DNA of 8,779 bases, taken from NCBI GenBank assembly GCA_020629895.1, contig JAHDCM010000020.1, positions 1 through 8,779 on the forward strand. The letters run 5' to 3'. Below the pieces are notes generated by a model. The model did not search any database. It was not told where the DNA came from and saw only the letters and a program-made list of their open reading frames with translations. Positions within the stretch are counted from its first letter, which is position 1. Every line of letters starts with the position of its first letter. Positions 6,424 through 8,779 of the stretch are shown in pieces. The translations under genes were made by a program, and so were the position numbers. Source of the DNA: Bacteroidota bacterium. GTDB lineage: Bacteria > Bacteroidota > Bacteroidia > Chitinophagales > UBA2359.

Positions 6424-7155
6424 ATGAAGACCGTAAAGCTTAACTCATCTCCCGATTGGAAAGGACTAGTGATCGTAGTCCTACTTGTTCTCACAAGTAA
6501 TCTGATCACCTACCGCTTCTGGGTTCAACCTCGCGGGCCAACTAGCACCCCTCAACTTGAGGATGCTCGTCCCCAACAGACAGGTTTATACCTGATGGAC
6601 CAAGCAGAAGCCTACGTATATGATTTGCCTGCCTTCGAATCAAAAGTTCGAAAGGTAAGTCATAAACTGCAAGTTCCACCTGAGTGGTTGATGGCTGTCA
6701 TGCACAGTGAGAGCCGTTTTGACGCAGCGGTGGCAAACGTCAAAGGAAGTGGCGCAACAGGTTTAATTCAGTTTATGCCTGCGACTGCCAAAGATTTTGA
6801 AACGTCCACCAAGAAGTTGCGCAACATGAACCACGTTGAACAGTTGGATTATGTTTACCGGTATTTGGATCGCAAACGTGCTAAGTACGGGGCTTATGAG
6901 AGCTTAACTGATCTCTATGTCGCTATCCTTTACCCCAAGGCATTGCAAGGAGATTTTTGCTTTACGTTGTATGCAAAACCTTCTAAGGCTTACGAGATGA
7001 ATGCGGGACTAGACGAGGACAAAGATGGACGCGTAACAGTGTCGGACATTGACCGACGTATGAAGCGTAAATATCCAAAGGCGTATATGAAAACGCTGGA
7101 GGATATTGAAAGTCCTGGCTTGATCCGACAGTTCAAGACCACATTTGCTCGGTAG
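6424..7155 (+). CDS. Membrane-anchored lytic transglycosylase (SLT domain) with EF-hand-like loop
   Basis: Probably cleaves peptidoglycan glycan strands on the periplasmic side. The 243-aa protein has a basic N-terminus, one membrane segment or uncleaved signal anchor (about 13-33), a linker, then an SLT/lysozyme-like domain (about 70-190). The catalytic Glu is probably E96 in MHSES, followed by the family motif GATGLIQFMP (110-119) and a Tyr in AILYP (166-171). After the domain, DEDKDGRVTVSD (197-208) fits a 12-residue calcium-binding EF-hand loop. Similar 'NAGLD..KDG' tails occur, as I recall, in phage-type lysozymes. Base composition is unlike the neighbours: three hand-counted 60-nt lines gave 52, 42 and 47% GC, against 33 and 28% in lines from the genes at 2643 and 7850. 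This could mean transfer from a phage or another host. The start is the first ATG after an A/T-rich leader with no Shine-Dalgarno. Convergent with hemJ, 19 nt apart. Confidence 0.85.
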   Translation: MKTVKLNSSPDWKGLVIVVLLVLTSNLITYRFWVQPRGPTSTPQLEDARPQQTGLYLMDQAEAYVYDLPAFESKVRKVSHKLQVPPEWLMAVMHSESRFDAAVANVKGSGATGLIQFMPATAKDFETSTKKLRNMNHVEQLDYVYRYLDRKRAKYGAYESLTDLYVAILYPKALQGDFCFTLYAKPSKAYEMNAGLDEDKDGRVTVSDIDRRMKRKYPKAYMKTLEDIESPGLIRQFKTTFAR

Positions 7156-7164
7156 ATGTGCAAC

Positions 7165-7195
7165 GGGGGAGTCATCACTTGTTGGTGGCTCCTCT
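7165..7195 (+). terminator. Hairpin terminator after the transglycosylase gene
   Basis: On the plus strand GGGGGAGTCATCA (7165-7177) can pair with TGGTGGCTCCTCT (7183-7195) around the loop CTTGT, as 13 pairs including several G-U wobbles. The wobbles pair only in the plus-strand RNA, so it fits the gene ending at 7155. The downstream U-tract is weak (CTTACATATC). The hairpin overlaps the last codons of the convergent hemJ gene. Confidence 0.45.
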
Positions 7196-7714
7196 TACAT
7201 ATCTATATATTCGAACCCCTAAAAACAAGGCAATCATTACTCCAAGTAATATAAAAAATGCGGTTATAAAGTTTAACGTATTTTTGAACACCGCAATCAA
7301 AACAATCGCAATAAGAAAGAGTGTTGCAATTTCATTCCATAAACGGAATTGATAGGAAGAAAAGGTAGCTTGTTTGTTTTGTAATTTCCGCAAAATATGA
7401 CGGTTGTAAAAATGATAGACAACCAACAAAGCAACAAAGGTGAGTTTGATATGTAACCAAGACTGAAATACTGCTGGGTTATACCCAATCATCCCAAATC
7501 CACAAATGAGTGTCACTACCATTGCGGGCGTCATAATGATATTATACAAGCGCAAAGCCATCAATTCAAATGCTTCTTGTAAGACCTTCCGCTCCTCCAC
7601 AGCACGATCATTGGCTTCCACATGGTAAATAAAAAGACGAACTAAATAAAATAAGCCTGCAAACCAGCTTACAAATCCAATAATGTGAAGGGCTTTTAAA
7701 TAAAAATATAACAT
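7175..7714 (-). CDS. hemJ: HemJ-type protoporphyrinogen IX oxidase
   Basis: Integral membrane enzyme that oxidises protoporphyrinogen IX to protoporphyrin IX late in haem synthesis. The 179-aa protein opens with the HemJ/UPF0093 signature YLKALHIIGFVSWFAGLFYL and RLFIYHVEA; His10 is the conserved haem-ligand position reported for the family. It continues with WLHIK (86-90) and RLWNEIATLFLIAIVLIAVF (124-143). The family usually reads NEIPT, so the Pro is replaced by Ala here. Hydrophobic segments are at about 8-28, 58-77, 87-107, 129-145 and 147-167. The C-terminal helix and basic tail (RIYRYVRGATNK) make it longer than the roughly 145-residue proteobacterial forms. The start fits the family N-terminus. 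It is transcribed away from the HMA-MauE gene, with a consensus promoter 37-65 nt upstream of its ATG. CopD-like proteins share the fold, but the N-terminal signature favours HemJ. Confidence 0.87.
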   Translation of the reverse strand: MLYFYLKALHIIGFVSWFAGLFYLVRLFIYHVEANDRAVEERKVLQEAFELMALRLYNIIMTPAMVVTLICGFGMIGYNPAVFQSWLHIKLTFVALLVVYHFYNRHILRKLQNKQATFSSYQFRLWNEIATLFLIAIVLIAVFKNTLNFITAFFILLGVMIALFLGVRIYRYVRGATNK

Positions 7715-7750
7715 AGCGAATAATTCGTATCTTTACTGAGTACTTGCACG

Positions 7751-7779
7751 CAAAGGTAGCAGATAAACCAATAATACAA
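7751..7779 (-). promoter_or_regulatory. hemJ promoter, Bacteroidota type
   Basis: On the minus strand TTG (7779-7777) is followed, after 18 nt, by TACCTTTG (7758-7751), an exact TAnnTTTG box. Transcription would start about 30 nt before the hemJ ATG at 7714. This is the best promoter match in the window. Confidence 0.7.
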
Positions 7780-7794
7780 CTATTGTTATATCAT

Positions 7795-7823
7795 TTTGTT
7801 CTTGAAATAACGCTTTAGCTTTC
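7795..7823 (+). promoter_or_regulatory. Weak promoter for the HMA-MauE gene
   Basis: TTTG (7795-7798), a 17-nt spacer and TAGCTTTC (7816-7823) give a near-consensus pair with one mismatch in the -7 box. Transcription would begin about 20 nt before the ATG at 7850. Another near match, TATCTTTA (7729-7736), lies further upstream and lacks a -33 TTG. Confidence 0.3.
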
Positions 7824-7849
7824 TCATCAAATTAGTTATTATTTATTCT

Positions 7850-8608
7850 ATGGTACAACAATCCTTCAAAATAAATGGTATGCACTGTGGAGCTTGTGTA
7901 GCACGCGTACAAAGTGCCATCGCTTCCATCCCAGGTGTCAATGAGGTAAAAGTATCTTTACAGCCACCTATTCTAGGTTTTGAAACAAGTACACCCATCC
8001 CAATAGGAGAGTTAAATACGTTTTTGGGGAAAGTGGGAGATTATAAATTAGAAGAAAAACCAAAGGAAAATAAAACGACCAAACCAATCAGTAATGAAGT
8101 CGAGGAGGAGCCAACTATTGCATGGGCGACTTTCAAACCACTAGTACTTATTTTGGGCTATATCTTAGGTATCGTTATTTTAGTGGCTTTCAATACCAAT
8201 AATTGGAATTTGATGCTAATGATGCGGTATTATATGGCAGGTTTTTTCTTGGCCTTCTCCTTTTTCAAAATGTTGGATATTAGAGGTTTTGCTAATTCAT
8301 TCAGCATGTACGATCCTATCGCCCGCAAAGTGCCAATCTATGGGTATATCTACCCCTTTATTGAGTTGAGTTTAGGAGTCTTGTATTTTACAGGTATTCA
8401 ACCTGTATTAACGAATATGTTCACGTTAATCATTGTGGCTATTGGTACCATAGGTGTAGTGAGTAGTGTGATGGATAAACGGGAAATTAAATGTGCTTGT
8501 TTAGGAACAGTATTTAACTTGCCAATGACCACTGTAACAATTATCGAAAATAGTATGATGTTGGTAATGGCAGCTTGTATGTTATTATACTTATTAGGAG
8601 GGCTATAA
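7850..8608 (+). CDS. HMA domain fused to MauE/DoxX-like membrane protein
   Basis: A 252-aa protein whose exact function is unknown. Residues 3-67 form a heavy-metal-associated domain with GMHCGAC (10-16); Cys13 and Cys16 are the expected Cu(I) or other soft-metal ligands, and the domain should face the cytoplasm. A charged linker (68-92, rich in Lys and Glu) leads to a membrane region with segments at about 97-114, 124-142, 165-182, 187-206 and 229-249. That part resembles MauE/DoxX-type redox-associated membrane proteins (MRYYMAGFFLAFSFFKMLDI, then IYGYIYPFIELSLGVLYFTG). KCACLG (214-219) offers a second Cys pair, C215 and C217, beside a membrane helix. A role in moving a metal or electrons across the membrane is inference. 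It is divergent from hemJ with 135 nt between start codons, and probably a single-gene unit ended by the hairpin at 8617-8649. The leader has no Shine-Dalgarno. Base composition is A/T-rich, like most of the window. Confidence 0.85.
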   Translation: MVQQSFKINGMHCGACVARVQSAIASIPGVNEVKVSLQPPILGFETSTPIPIGELNTFLGKVGDYKLEEKPKENKTTKPISNEVEEEPTIAWATFKPLVLILGYILGIVILVAFNTNNWNLMLMMRYYMAGFFLAFSFFKMLDIRGFANSFSMYDPIARKVPIYGYIYPFIELSLGVLYFTGIQPVLTNMFTLIIVAIGTIGVVSSVMDKREIKCACLGTVFNLPMTTVTIIENSMMLVMAACMLLYLLGGL

Positions 8609-8616
8609 AAAAAATA

Positions 8617-8649
8617 GAGCGGCTGGGTATAAAATACACCCAACCGCTC
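8617..8649. terminator. Strong hairpin terminator, best on the minus strand
   Basis: GAGCGG (8617-8622) pairs with CCGCTC (8644-8649) and TGGGT (8624-8628) with ACCCA (8638-8642), with one C/A mismatch between them. Eight A residues (8607-8614) lie just before it, so on the minus strand the stem is followed by TATTTTTTTT, a textbook intrinsic terminator. On the plus strand it follows the HMA-MauE stop codon by 8 nt but lacks a U-tract. It may serve both directions. Confidence 0.7.
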
Positions 8650-8779
8650 GCTCATTCACTTTCACTACCTACCTAACTTTAATAGGTGGCTTAGAGTTCC
8701 ATAAATCAGAAAAGATCAAAAAAAAATGCAATTATTCTAAACTTTTTTTGTTTTACCGCATTATTAATAATAAATTTGA

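Noticed and set aside
7158..7352. Plus-strand reading frame across the end of hemJ
   Set aside because: It lies opposite a well-supported hemJ coding sequence and encodes no recognisable protein.
8398..8655. Minus-strand 85-residue reading frame over the end of the HMA-MauE gene
   Set aside because: It runs opposite the membrane-helix codons of the real gene and through the terminator hairpin.
8651..8660. CTCATTCACT shared with 13-22 near the left edge
   Set aside because: Only 10 nt long, not extended on either side, and expected by chance in simple sequence.
8666..8693. Short hairpin around ACCTA/TAGGT near the right edge
   Set aside because: Only five solid pairs with a bulge beyond; no support as a regulatory site.

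Overview
The window looks like chromosomal DNA from a low-GC member of the Bacteroidota, most likely Saprospiria or a close relative. Three things suggest this. The genes lack clear Shine-Dalgarno sequences and sit behind A/T-rich leaders. At least one promoter fits the Bacteroidota pattern TTG - about 19 nt - TAnnTTTG. The secreted protein at the left has the dockerin-like and C-terminal modules that I associate with Saprospiraceae surface proteins. No rRNA, tRNA, CRISPR array, transposase or phage structural gene is visible.

Layout from left to right. Positions 33-252 hold a structured repeat (copy A, minus orientation). It starts three bases past the stop codon of a secreted 703-aa protein (255-2366, minus) with dockerin-like calcium-binding loops at both ends and a Kazal-type domain. 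A divergent gene follows: a 484-residue, helix-rich intracellular protein of unknown function (2643-4097, plus). It converges, with only 9 nt between stop codons, on purH (4107-5741, minus), the bifunctional enzyme for the last two steps of IMP synthesis. The 682-nt gap after purH is rich in structure: small inverted repeats, a second copy of the structured repeat in the opposite orientation (copy B, 6036-6244), and a 22-nt tandem repeat (6301-6365). Next come a membrane-anchored lytic transglycosylase with an EF-hand-like loop (6424-7155, plus), a convergent hemJ-type gene (7175-7714, minus), a shared divergent promoter region, and a membrane protein fusing a heavy-metal-associated domain to a MauE/DoxX-like region (7850-8608, plus). 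The window ends with a strong hairpin and about 130 nt without a recognisable gene.

The genes do not form one pathway. They are mostly single-gene units arranged divergently or convergently: purine synthesis (purH), haem synthesis (hemJ), metal or thiol handling (HMA-MauE), cell-wall turnover (transglycosylase) and cell-surface biology (dockerin/Kazal protein).

The most unusual material is non-coding. Two roughly 210-220-nt elements share their ends and a 25-nt core but carry different sequences in their stems, which still fold into the same kind of hairpin. They may be a dispersed mobile or RNA-like element. No complete toxin, defence or secretion system is visible.
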